The position numbers were made by a program, and so were the translations under genes. Shown one piece after another: positions 47,301 through 56,290 of a DNA stretch of 64,000 nt; the first letter of the stretch is position 1; every line of letters begins with the position of its first letter. This DNA is from Acanthococcus lagerstroemiae (taxonomy: Eukaryota > Arthropoda > Insecta > Hemiptera > Eriococcidae), in contig CM063110.1 in the NCBI GenBank assembly GCA_031841125.1, forward strand, positions 37,401,214 to 37,465,213, written 5' to 3'. The notes under the pieces are model-generated. The model was not told where the DNA came from, searched no databases, and saw only the letters and a list, made by a program, of their open reading frames with translations.

Positions 47301-50300
47301 TCATCGAACTCAACGGTTTTGAGTCTATCATCGGTGCTCTTTAATTTGTCCAAGTATTTCTTGCTAGCATGACCAAGTCTTACATGCCACAGAAAACCTT
47401 CAGTCATCGGGTTCAAGGTTAGCTTAGGGTTCAACGGAGTCTGATCGACTTCAAGCTCTTCGAGGATTTCACCGGCGTCCAGATCATCAACGCTTATAAT
47501 CTTCCGATCTGTAATTGTCGCTCTAAATTTATTTTCCAAAGCTTTCAGGGGTTCAATCTTTTCGGAATCAATTTCAACGGTTTCCCCTTCTTGCTTAGCC
47601 ACGGAGCGAATTTCGTTCTCTACAGGCACCTTTTCACTGTTGAAGTTTGAAGTAGAAACCTCTCCCTCCGAACCGTTTGAGGTGTGAACTGCAGGATTGG
47701 TAACCTCTCCCTCCGTTCCTGACAACGGTGGAGAATTCCGGATTGTTCGAGGTCTTAGATTGTAGCTTACGTCTGGTTTCACATCACCAGCTTCGGGATC
47801 GGTGAACTGTGCGGAGCAGTGAAATGTTTCAAACTTGTCATCGGAGTCCTGCCCTTCTTGACTAATGTCGAATTCGATCAGCCATATAGGTTTTTCATAC
47901 CTGCCTCTTACAATTGTTTCCCGGGTTACCTTATCAAAGATTTTTAATTCACTATCGTCTAGGTAAATACCTAGGCCTTCGTCAACGAAGCGCCTCAGGG
48001 ACAGCAGATTATTACTCAAGTTGCCGGTTGCCAAAACGTTAGATAAAATTAATTTCTTACGCCCATCAGTTTTTGTTATTAGGAATAGATTGCCCTGGCC
48101 ATCTACTTTAAGATTCGCTGACGAGTTTTTATTCGCACTTCGGATAAAATCATTTTTACTACGTTTAAAGTCAGACAGAATCATGTGGGATTTGACCAAA
48201 TGCTCGGTAGCACCGGTATCGGCTATAAATTTTATAGACTTCAAATTGTCTTCGGGATCTAAATCGCTCAAACGCAAATTTGCAAATGCATCAGTTATTG
48301 AATTAGGATTGGTTTTGCACCTACCTGAATTCTTTTTGTCGTTTTTACCGTTGTCCTTATCGGAGCGATGCTGCGTGTTACCAGACTTTTGACCATTTTT
48401 GCCTTTGTTGCCTTTGGGTTTCTTTCCGTCAAAATTCTTTTTAATACCCTTTTTCACTTTCGGATAGTCTCCACCAGACTTACTATTTTTAACCCCGGAC
48501 CGTTTATCACTACGATTACTATTTTTACGGCCTAATTTATTCTGTCGGATACCGAATTTCGAATTCTTTACGTACCCACGGCCCCTGGCGGGCTTATAGC
48601 TTGATCCGCCCTCTCGCTTCATTTGACGACACTGCTCGGCTGTATGATGAGCCATCTGATGGCACTCATAACATCGCCTCATGCCGCTATCTGCATAACG
48701 ACAGTCTTTGGCAACATGCCCTCCTCGCCCGCAGACATAGCAGTTTTGAGTGGATGAAATTGCAGCGGCCGCCATCCCCGGCTTCTTCGGATTCGACGTA
48801 CTGCTAGTCGCTGACCTCTCGGACGCTTCATTCTTTAACAGAAGATCTTTCATGTCATCAACAGAATAGAAAGCACCGGTTTGCATTTTGTAAGTCCAAA
48901 AGGACGAACGAATCATTGCACAATTCTTTGAGACAGCGTCATAGTACATTTGAATATGTAAGGCATCGGACAATTTTTCTACGTGTTCTAGACTATTTCT
49001 ACGTAAAATTGCCTCGTCGAAGCGAGCATTAAAAGCTGCGGCCGATTCTCGTGACGGTTCATACAACAGATTAGAGATTTCTTTGTTTACTGATAGAGTA
49101 CTAATACTCGTCTCAGATCGTTTGATTAGTTTTATTCTGTCTAATAGGAGCGTCGGGACAGTTAGACCAATCAATTTGTTATGATAAGATTCTTCGGTCC
49201 TGGATAAAATAATATCCCTAGCCAGACTCTTTCGAATTTCCATTTCCGCTTCGGTGAAATTTTTCGCGGCTGTCGCCGTAGGGTCAATGCAATCGAGTAG
49301 ACCTCTAACTCTAAATTCTGAAGTAAGGGAGTCAAGCCAGTTTTCGATACGAGTCTTCGGGGTCAGTTTATATTCTCTCTTGAGAGGATCTTTGGCGATT
49401 AAGCCTTCGATTCCTCTCGTTAGAGCTGGCATTTGATTTTGAGTTTGTGTGTTCGAAACACCTTCGGGAACTATCTCCCTCCCTCCGTCGAGAATCGTCC
49501 TTGGCTGAGGAGTTAAATTAAGACTATTAATACGCGCACCGCTATGACTATCTTCGGGATCAAGTCTTACCTCGTGTCTACGCGGCCTACTAGGCGTTTT
49601 CGAACGGCTATGACCATACGACTGGGTCGTTGACCTACTTTCGGATCTGGTAGATCGTGACGTTGACGGACGGCTTTCGGTTGACGGGTACTCCCTGGTG
49701 GAGTACGAACGGCGTGAACGACTGGCACTGCGAGAGTCGGTACTTTTTCTCGGACTTCTATATCGCGATGAGCTTCGGTGCCGGCGCTGTGAAGGATCTC
49801 TCCTTCTCGGACTCACGCTTTCGCGTCTTGTTTGCCTCGGAGTCTTAGTGCTTGACCTCGGAGCTTGTTCGCTCGATTGAGCCTGGACGCTCACATTCGG
49901 AGCCTGGTTGCTCATTGTCGGAGCCTGGTTGCTCTCAGTCGGGGTCTGTTGTGCCGTTCGCTGTTCAAAATTTGAAACTGCCCGTGCGAATTGAGCTGCA
50001 ACGTCCGCCATTCGGCTAATGCTTTCATCGTGCCGTGTCATCATTCGGTCTTGTGTGCGCGCTGTCTCTAGCAAGTGTGATACCATCCCGCTGAGCCAAG
50101 TACGTGTTTCTTCGGGCAAAAAGTCGGTATTGCGGGATGTTGTGGTACCTGAGACAGAATTAGTGTGAGCAGGCTGACAAATTTTAGTAAAACGAGAGTT
50201 AGATCTAGCTTTGAGCACTCTCCCTCGTAAGGGTGCGCTCCGGGTTGTGACGGGGTTACCTCTCTGAGAGATTTGGCGGACCCGTCTCAAGTGGAATTGG

Positions 50301-50692
50301 GACACAAAGTCCTTCTGTCGTGCCTCCAAACGAGCTTGTAGGTTCGTCGACGTTGGGGCTGCTTCGGTCAGAATGACTGTAACAACGGATTCTCCAGAAC
50401 CTGACGAATCGCTGGATGACAGTGGTTTCATCGGGCCAGATCCTGACGGCATTGGAATCTGAGCAAGCTGGTCGATGTCCATCGGAGTCGGCGCTGGTGC
50501 GCTCGGTGACAAGTTCATCGGGATCTCGTTCGACGAGCCAGCTGGTTGTGAGACTTCGGAAACTTCGACACTGTCCATCCCTTTCGGCGTCACTAAATTT
50601 ACTTGCTGGGAAAGAATTTCCGGTGAAAACTCTTCCAACAGTAGTGCTTCCTCATCCGGTGAAGGCATGAGGTGCCACTCGCCGTCATCCAT
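44396..50692 (-). CDS. copia Gag-Pol polyprotein, 2,098 aa, intact
   Basis: It encodes everything needed to copy the element through RNA into DNA. Order by residue: N-terminal Pro/Ser-rich region; Ser-Arg-rich segment about 291-372; Gag-like helical region about 425-640; zinc knuckle CYVCGRGGHVAKDC (651-664) and a second atypical one, CYECHQMAHHTAEQC (674-688); a Lys/Gly/Asn-rich basic stretch 700-792; aspartic protease DTGA (825-828); an acidic linker 945-1090. Integrase follows, with an HHCC zinc site (H1103, H1108, C1136, C1139) and catalytic D1166, D1232, E1268 (D-35-E spacing). Two AT-hooks, RGRPKK and GRGRPKK, lie at about 1441-1469. Reverse transcriptase has D1677 and YVDD at 1765-1768. 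RNase H has D1951, E1993, D2027 and D2076. Every catalytic residue is present and there is no frameshift between gag and pol, as usual in copia. Typical copia polyproteins are about 1,300-1,400 aa. The ATG at 50692 is preceded by a possible splice acceptor, so the true N-terminus may lie further upstream. Confidence 0.97.
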   Translation of the reverse strand: MDDGEWHLMPSPDEEALLLEEFSPEILSQQVNLVTPKGMDSVEVSEVSQPAGSSNEIPMNLSPSAPAPTPMDIDQLAQIPMPSGSGPMKPLSSSDSSGSGESVVTVILTEAAPTSTNLQARLEARQKDFVSQFHLRRVRQISQRGNPVTTRSAPLRGRVLKARSNSRFTKICQPAHTNSVSGTTTSRNTDFLPEETRTWLSGMVSHLLETARTQDRMMTRHDESISRMADVAAQFARAVSNFEQRTAQQTPTESNQAPTMSNQAPNVSVQAQSSEQAPRSSTKTPRQTRRESVSPRRRDPSQRRHRSSSRYRSPRKSTDSRSASRSRRSYSTREYPSTESRPSTSRSTRSESRSTTQSYGHSRSKTPSRPRRHEVRLDPEDSHSGARINSLNLTPQPRTILDGGREIVPEGVSNTQTQNQMPALTRGIEGLIAKDPLKREYKLTPKTRIENWLDSLTSEFRVRGLLDCIDPTATAAKNFTEAEMEIRKSLARDIILSRTEESYHNKLIGLTVPTLLLDRIKLIKRSETSISTLSVNKEISNLLYEPSRESAAAFNARFDEAILRRNSLEHVEKLSDALHIQMYYDAVSKNCAMIRSSFWTYKMQTGAFYSVDDMKDLLLKNEASERSATSSTSNPKKPGMAAAAISSTQNCYVCGRGGHVAKDCRYADSGMRRCYECHQMAHHTAEQCRQMKREGGSSYKPARGRGYVKNSKFGIRQNKLGRKNSNRSDKRSGVKNSKSGGDYPKVKKGIKKNFDGKKPKGNKGKNGQKSGNTQHRSDKDNGKNDKKNSGRCKTNPNSITDAFANLRLSDLDPEDNLKSIKFIADTGATEHLVKSHMILSDFKRSKNDFIRSANKNSSANLKVDGQGNLFLITKTDGRKKLILSNVLATGNLSNNLLSLRRFVDEGLGIYLDDSELKIFDKVTRETIVRGRYEKPIWLIEFDISQEGQDSDDKFETFHCSAQFTDPEAGDVKPDVSYNLRPRTIRNSPPLSGTEGEVTNPAVHTSNGSEGEVSTSNFNSEKVPVENEIRSVAKQEGETVEIDSEKIEPLKALENKFRATITDRKIISVDDLDAGEILEELEVDQTPLNPKLTLNPMTEGFLWHVRLGHASKKYLDKLKSTDDRLKTVEFDDSILSCEVCALAKMERLPFKSERWRASRPLQIIHSDVMGKISPPTHPGKKVFIVSFIDDFSRLAMSYALRTEDEVGHCLEAFIRSSRNILGEDLKVCFLRTDQGTEYTGGYTTTVLESEGIERQLAAPDTPQHAGVSERFNRTLQNKIRALMFDSRLPKSMWDLALYAAVHAYNRTPHRSIDFEIPLRRFAPKIHCHTEQIRRFGCLAYMKIQRVPESKFSYRGIRTVLVGYTDTAYQLLHPESGKFYESRNVRFNEKLVYGDKYGPNAVTNWPEVEVSETREIEKKWFTELEEDIDQTEEAKPESIPKKRGRPKKRKLDVKEESEPFQPKGRGRPKKIKLEEDNYLSRRDPEIIPKNDSDELTPKREGLRSQLKIPKYANYFCEDDCNLGRRINDISSCNLLIIPSTDEDSDEKFDFDRYCLIAQIQGDPTSYAEAMRTPQHQAWKKAVDEELLSMKENDVWTLVDKPEKMSDGSRLNLIDSKWVFKRKQSTEGKTKFKARLVIRGFKDRNVYGLGETYAPVSRLPIVRAVLTIINKFDLHAAQLDVTTAFLNSELGDEEIYMKLPDGYDCPPEVRNNKVCRLKRALYGLKISPKKWNLKFTEEALKLGLTNDDREPCLFTSKTKSDVVILLLYVDDMLIASNSQSRLSEVKAGLGKVFKMTDLGEPKTFLGMKIERNRDQRIMKITQGDYARKVLKRFGFTDAKCHRTPAESRKVTNRERRSREIDSVSNGSVDIDSECLRPDTKINVPYREAVGSLLYLASATRPDILFAVNILSRHQVNPTQEDWSNVKRVFRYLNGTKDLGLRYESKLKTMVTYSDASFADCKGSVSTCGYIIQLFGDTIAWRTTKQTYVALSTCQAEYVAMSDACQESISLDLSLRRILNESLFPITLYCDNQAAEKCASTSGQNKLRHMTEVKEHYVRKCVKEGRITIQWVTTKLQLADIMTKPLTIEAHERLRAAIMNEV

Positions 50693-51562
50693 ATCTGCAC
50701 ATAGACGGAACTCTAAATTAGAATTAAGTCTACTAACACGAAACGTATAACACGCGTGAAACGTGTGACCAATTGGATTTCATGTGCGAGATAGGATAGG
50801 TTCGTTGCTTATTCCCAAAATGTGCCAAATCATTTGAGAAAACTTTCGAATTTAACTGCGGGTAGATTTTCTAAATTTACTTTCGACTACCAAAATATGC
50901 AACGAATTGCGGTTACGACTACGAGAACGTGTTCGTGGTGCACTAGTGTGTTTGTAAATAAAAGGTCTTTTCGAAAAACTTCGGTAACATTCAACGGATT
51001 CAATACTTTGCACTTTTACAACGGATTCAATACTTTGCACTTCGGAATCAAAACACACAGTGTCTCCGCCAAATACCAGGATACGAAACACTTTCTCGAG
51101 TCCCGCGTGCGCGCCTCAGCTGATCAGGCATGAGAGCACTACACATTTTAGATCGCTATTCACCCCATGACATAACAATTTGGAATTTTCGAATTAACTC
51201 CCTTGACTTCCGCGGACACAACGTGATCTTAGGAGAAATCAAAATATCCATCCTTACGGATCTCAGTCTGACCAAGATACGCGCGAACACAACGACTAGT
51301 TTGATACGAAACTGAGTGCAGAAGATACTGCAATAGCTTTACTTTTTCGATACTAGAATTTTCGGACCTTTACTACGGGCTTAAACTTTTCGGAATCAGC
51401 CAACCATACTTGTTTTAGTCATGAGCGATCGGGTCTAGACATTGAAACGAAAACGAGCGGACTCAACTACAATTTCGAACAACGTACTAGAGGGATGCAA
51501 GTTCCGTGTACTTTAGAACGAGCACGACTCCATGGCAATAGTTTATTTTCGGTATCAAGTCA

Positions 51563-51658
51563 GGAATTGAACCACTTGACCATCGCACAACGGAAACTAG
51601 GCGGAATTGAACCCCTAGGATCATTTCGAAACTAACGGAATAGGCACGGATTTGAACC
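51563..51658 (-). repeat. three tRNA B-box matches in the copia leader
   Basis: On the element-sense strand GGTTCAATTCC, GGTTCAATTCC and GGTTCAAATCC occur at 51573-51563, 51613-51603 and about 51657-51647. All fit the Pol III B-box consensus GGTTCRANTCC. A weaker fourth, CGTTCAATTCG, is at 51693-51683. No A box and no complete T-arm stems accompany them. Confidence 0.5.
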
Positions 51659-52062
51659 GCCTCTATCCTCGATTTCTGGATCCGAATTGAACGGCATGCA
51701 GACTGTCGGAATCACTATGCCTTCCACGTGGATTTTATTTAGGAATTTAGGCCACCAATTAGCAGAAAATTTGGTGTGGAGTCGCCTACCAACCACTTGT
51801 TGTCGTTTTATTTATTTGCTACACACGAACAACGCGGCGTGGATGGGTTTGGTATACCAGAGACTATGCATTACCCACTATGCAGTAGTCAAACGAATTT
51901 TCCTCATTATTAAACTTTCGACTGTACAGACTTTCGAATTCTTTCGGAAACTAACGTGAGGAATTGGCCAAAGTACTTTAAGATATCCCAGAGAGACTTG
52001 GGAGAACCGTTACCAAATCGCACATGTGTTTACGAGCCGTATAGTACGCAATGTTTACTTAC

Positions 52063-52231
52063 AGAATGTAAATATTTCGTCGGTTGCTAATTTTCTAACT
52101 TCGATTTTATCGGGCGAGATCTGTCGGATTGCCTTTTCGTCCTCTCGGCTGAGATTGGTACCAAAAGCCTTTTCAGCGAATGCCGTCTCCAAGTAAAGCA
52201 AAAACGTGATATCAACTTCGGCTTCGGTCAT
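52063..52231 (-). CDS. candidate spliced upstream exon of the copia polyprotein
   Basis: From an ATG at 52231 an element-sense frame begins MTEAEVDITFLLYLETAF and runs about 56 codons. It then meets a donor-like T|GTAAGTAA at 52063/52062; unspliced it would stop two codons later (TAA, 52057-52055). An acceptor-like GTGCAG ends at 50695, two bases before the polyprotein ATG. Splicing 52062-50695 (1,368 bp) completes a Tyr codon and enters the polyprotein frame without a stop. The segment is acidic and helical-looking (RE-DEKAIRQ, PDKIEVRKLATDE) and unrecognised. The pyrimidine tract before the acceptor is weak, so this stays a prediction. Confidence 0.4.
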
Positions 52232-53679
52232 GCCGCACAAACAACGAACGCGCTCAAAATTTACTAACTTCGGGCTCACTTTTCGAAAAAACGGTTATCA
52301 AAACCTCCTCCCTTAAAAGGTACTGAAGTTTTGCTTCAAGGCGACTTACGAAACTATCGGAAACTTAATTGCACCTTGGTTTAATTTTTAACACTAATCG
52401 GAGCACGCGGCGAACTTTCAGAAAATCACGGACGGTCTTAATTCGTGGCGAGAGTAAACAGACTGTAGCAACGTGGTGCGCTTGACGCGCGTCATAACGG
52501 CAGATTTCCCTTTACCCGCACCGCGTGGATACTGGTTTTCGTATTTGCGGTGTGTTGTGAGCAACATGTTACGAGCAACCCTACCAAGCCAAGGAAAAAC
52601 GGCTTTAACAACGGATACATAAGGTACCTTATTCGGAATCAAGTTCGGCAAGCCGGTTTGCTTCAGGCTGCTAGCTTCGTTCGCATGCGTGCGATGTTTT
52701 TCAATCCAAATGGCGTTGCTATAACTGGGTTTAAGGTACTTTCTTACGGTCGCAACTTATCGGTTCGGCTGTTTCGCACTCATCGATGGATTTCATGCTG
52801 GTTGACGGCATGGTCTCTCATTTCGTTTTCGTTTTCGTTTTCATTGACTCATCTTCGGTGACTGTGCGAGTGTATACAGCGAGTGCAAGTTTCGACTTGC
52901 CTTCGGTAGTGGTACGGTATCGGTTTGGCATACGACGGACCGGCGTAATGAGTCAGTACGGTGCGGCCTATTCTGCTAGTGTGCGTGTAGACTTGTGAGT
53001 ATGGATTTGATTTGTACCACTACAACTACGATTCGGTCAACGAATTTTAACCTTTCAACCTTGTGCGTACGGTCTCGAATGTGGCGATTTTGGTATGGGA
53101 AAACGGCGTGATGGAATACCGGCAGCAGCGGTAACCTCGTGTGCGCTTGCAAGCATGAGCAATTTACGCTCGATTGTTCAAATAAATTTTGCTAGCCATC
53201 GGAACAATTTATTGTCGATTCAAAATCGAACTTACGAATATCAGACCCAAATTCTTACGGAATCAATTTTCACAACGGAGTCGATATTTTAACCAACGGG
53301 CCTTTCGGCACAAATTCGTCCCAAATGACCTTCGGCATCGAACATACGCTAATTAGGTTAATAAATAACCAACTTTCGGAATCTTTGAACAACGGATCGC
53401 GATCAATTTAACTTACGGCTATCGATTAGCTAGATCGATACTTTGCTGCAATTACCTATAGGAATTTATTAGTACGTACACGTGGTAGGATTTATATATG
53501 GTGCACCATGCAAAGGCCTTATATTTAATCTCACGTGAGATGCATGCACTACGAGTAGTTTCAGCGAAACACGAATGTCCGCTGGTCGGTGTATTAGTAA
53601 TTAAACTACTTTTTGATGATGAGCGCTCATTTTAATTAATTAATTAATTGACCCGGGTATAACTGACTTACGACCATCG

Positions 53680-53715
53680 GCGCATTGGAAATGCGTGCTC
53701 TGGGCTGACATAACC
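53680..53715 (-). promoter_or_regulatory. primer-binding site, initiator tRNA-Met half-molecule type
   Basis: Directly inside the 5' LTR the element-sense strand starts GGTTATGTCAGCCCAGAGCA. Insect copia is known to prime from a half-molecule of initiator tRNA-Met cut in the anticodon loop, giving PBS sequences like GGTTATGGGCCCAG. The plus strand here (GGCGCATTGGAA, GCGTGCT, TGGGC, CATAACC) follows the 5' half of that tRNA for about 36 bases, with two 2-base insertions and a few changes. The tRNA sequence is from memory. Confidence 0.65.
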
Positions 53716-53951
53716 TGTTGAAGCTGAGCTTCTTGTCGTCGTCATTGAACACCAACAATCGTAGAGATGCACGCAGTAATTAAACACAAGTGTAACTTCG
53801 AAACGTGTAATTGAATAAACGCAATATAACATCGGCGGACCGCTTCCGTACTCGGGATCTAAGCTCAACGTCCTCAGACGAAATACTAACGGAGCGTCGT
53901 ACTATCGTAGAGCGCATACCGTATATCGGTAACAGTGTTACCAACTCAACA
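53716..53951 (-). repeat. 5' LTR of the copia element
   Basis: 236 bp, identical by eye to 43623-43858. It contains the dyad GGTAACAGTGTTACC at 53928-53942. The element-sense transcript should begin within this LTR. I cannot place the start site. Confidence 0.97.
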
Positions 53952-54985
53952 ATAAGCAATTGTACTTTGAAGACTTTTACGGAAGTAATTGCCCCCTTTC
54001 TGACAAAACTCTCCAACACAATAGTCGACCAAGAAAAAATTTCAACACAATGGAAAGGAGTCGAGCCCAGTTTCAATACATTATTTGATTTTTCAAGTCC
54101 AATTTATTCATTTTTTTGCTCATTCCTATGGTGAATTCTTGATTTTTGTGCTTAAATCGGGGCGCAATCACAAATCAGCTTGAAAAATTTTAAATCAGCG
54201 ACTCAATCTATTTGATAATTTTTGCTCAGTTTTTATAGTCCTAGTCAACAGATGTGATTGGGTGTTAAAGGAAGGTAGCAAGTCTTGAACACGTTGAGAA
54301 TAATCTTACAGTGTCCTAAACAAGTTTTTGAAGCTTTTAAACGAGTCTTGACGAAACTCAAATAGTCACGGTCAGGTCTTAAAAAGTCTCAGTCAAGTCC
54401 GGAAGAGTCGGAAAGAGTTTTTAGCCAGTCTGGAAGAGATCTCGACGAATCTTGAAACAGCTTGGAAAAGTCTTAGAGAGCACCTATGTACTTTTTTTAT
54501 ATAAGTATTAGGATCGATTGAAAAGATGAAGTTCGAATTGGGGGGGGGAGGCAGAGTGGAAATAAGGGACATTATATCAAGTACAAATTATTTCCATATT
54601 TTATTTTATTTTTGATGTCAAATTTTGTGCTTTCTGCCGAATCTATAATTATTTAAAAATATCACATTCTTACTTTAATTATTCAAAAACATCACATTTT
54701 TATAAGAATTGAATTCCGATTTTAAAACCTCAAGGGAGAAGAGGGAATGAACGCGTTGCATGAAGTAATAACAACGTGTTTTTTCATATTTTTCATATCA
54801 AGTCTCGAGCACTTTATTGGACATTAGCTTTCCAATGGTCGCCTTTTAGGAAGAAGATTAAAAGCGCAAACATTGTTGAAAAACAAGTGAAAAAATGTAG
54901 GTGTTATTAACTAAGTACAATGTCTATCTTTTCTTCTCTGTTGTGTTTTGGAATCCAAACTTGAGAATTTGGCAAAATTTGAGAT
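53952..54985 (+). other. ABCG intron 2, non-coding
   Basis: 54290-54490 has AAGTCT/GAAGAGTC-type decayed repeat sequence like 16.8-18.4 kb. A 9-G run lies at 54540-54548. No gene recognised. Confidence 0.45.
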
Positions 54986-54989
54986 CCAG

Positions 54990-56290
54990 TACAGAGCTTG
55001 ACACTTAATATACAAAATATAACGAAATGCGGATTTTTTTATTTCATCAGGGTGTCTACAAGGTCAAGAAATCAGGAAAAGTTAGGATTTTTGAAAGTTA
55101 GTCGGGAAGTGTTCAATAAAGGTCACAAAACAGACACGTCAAAATACAGACCCATCAGTTCAACATCTAATCTCAAAAGTAATCAAAAATAGAATAAGCC
55201 AACAGTTAGATGAACAACAAAGTCAAGAACAAGTAGGTTTTAGAAAAATAGCACTCCATAATGGACCATACTTTTATTATGAACCAATTAATAAGAAAAA
55301 AACTAAAGAATACAATATGAAATTATACATTTTACCCGTAAATTTCCAGAAAGCCTTTCACTCTGTTAATTTGACATATTTGTGGAAATCTTTATCCCGT
55401 CAGGCCCTGACAGAAAAATTAAGTATCATAACGAAACATAAAACTTAATAAAGCGAGAGACCCATTTGAGATTACCAAATGGATAAAACAAGGAGATCCC
55501 TCATCCCCTACCCTTTTTAATAGCGTTATAGAGGAAGTATTTTTGGGAACTGGAATGGGTAAAGAAAAGGCATTAAAATGGATGGAAAATGGAGATTGAG
55601 AATCCCAGACGATGTGGGATTTATACCAACGGATAAAAAAGAATTACAAGAAATGCTTTTGTAGCTTGAAAAAATAAGTAAAAAAACAGGGGGAAAAACC
55701 CAGCCTTACTGCGTTAATTTCAAATGACGTAAATGCTATTATACTTTTGGAGGAGATGCAATATATCAAATAGAGGAAGAAAATTATTTGGACTACATAA
55801 TTTCATTTAAACAGGGGATAGATAAAAAAATCTCTCACATCGGAGAGTATAGGCACAGAAAAACTATTTGGTCACTAAGGGAAATTTACATCCCAGCCCC
55901 CACTAAAAGTGAAAACTGATATGGATTTTGGAAATTTGTACCTCCCCATTTCTACTTTATGGATTACAAACCCGGACACCAACAATCTCACAAATGAAAA
56001 AAAATTTCTAAGACTCAAATGGCCAAGGAATGCAGTATTACAGGTAAAAAAATTACAGAAAAAATTCAAAAAAAACAGATTAGGGAAAAATGGGTATGGA
56101 AGATCTAAGATATGTAATCAAGAAACAAAAAATGAGATATCGAGGGCATATTAAACAAGGCGAAGAGAGGTGGGAAAGGAGGGTGCTGGACTAGATAACA
56201 TAGCATAGACAAAAGAGAGAAAAAAAGGAAGACCCCCATCGAGGGTGGAAGGACGAAATATAATATTTCAATGGTATATTTTGAGGATGA
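54990..56290 (+). pseudogene. decayed RTE-like non-LTR retrotransposon, RT to C-terminus
   Basis: Frame fragments in order: VFNKGHKTDTSKYRPISSTS (RT block 2), then QLDEQQSQEQVGFRKIALHN (block 3), YNMKLYILPVNFQKAFHSVN (the F-KAFDSV block with Asp lost), WIKQGDPSSPTLFN (the QGDP-SP-LFN block), a degraded D-D active site near 55605, ELQEMLL-LEKISKKTGG, LDYIISFKQGIDKKISHIGE, TIWSLREIY, and a C-terminal KMRYRGHIKQGEERWERRVL followed by RGRPP-RW-like sequence. Multiple frameshifts and stops are present. A TIR fragment (CAGGGTGTCTACAAGGTCA) sits at about 55048, at its 5' border. RTE placement is by recalled motif order. Confidence 0.75.

Larger units (their letters stand above)
50693..53715 (-). other. 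copia 5' leader, about 3 kb
   Basis: Far longer than the usual copia leader of one to a few hundred bases. It holds the candidate upstream coding exon (52063-52231), a cluster of three full B-box matches (51563-51658) and the primer-binding region (53680-53715). The rest has no recognised domain. TTCGG/CCGAA words remain frequent. Confidence 0.7.
43623..53951 (-). mobile_element. complete giant Ty1/copia LTR retrotransposon
   Basis: The element is 10,329 bp, flanked by the 5-bp duplication ATAAG (43618-43622 and 53952-53956). Two 236-bp LTRs, identical by eye, begin TGTTGA and end TCAACA on the element-sense strand. A primer-binding site follows the 5' LTR and a polypurine tract precedes the 3' LTR. 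Between them is one uninterrupted gag-pol frame of 2,098 codons with the copia order protease, integrase, reverse transcriptase, RNase H. Identical LTRs and an open frame mean a very recent insertion, possibly still competent. It lies in ABCG intron 2, antisense to the gene. It is roughly twice the usual copia length because of a 3-kb leader and a long N-terminal Gag region. Confidence 0.97.

Noticed and set aside
45777..50750. Plus-strand open frames within the copia polyprotein region
   Set aside because: Shadows of the long minus-strand frame, with no independent domains.
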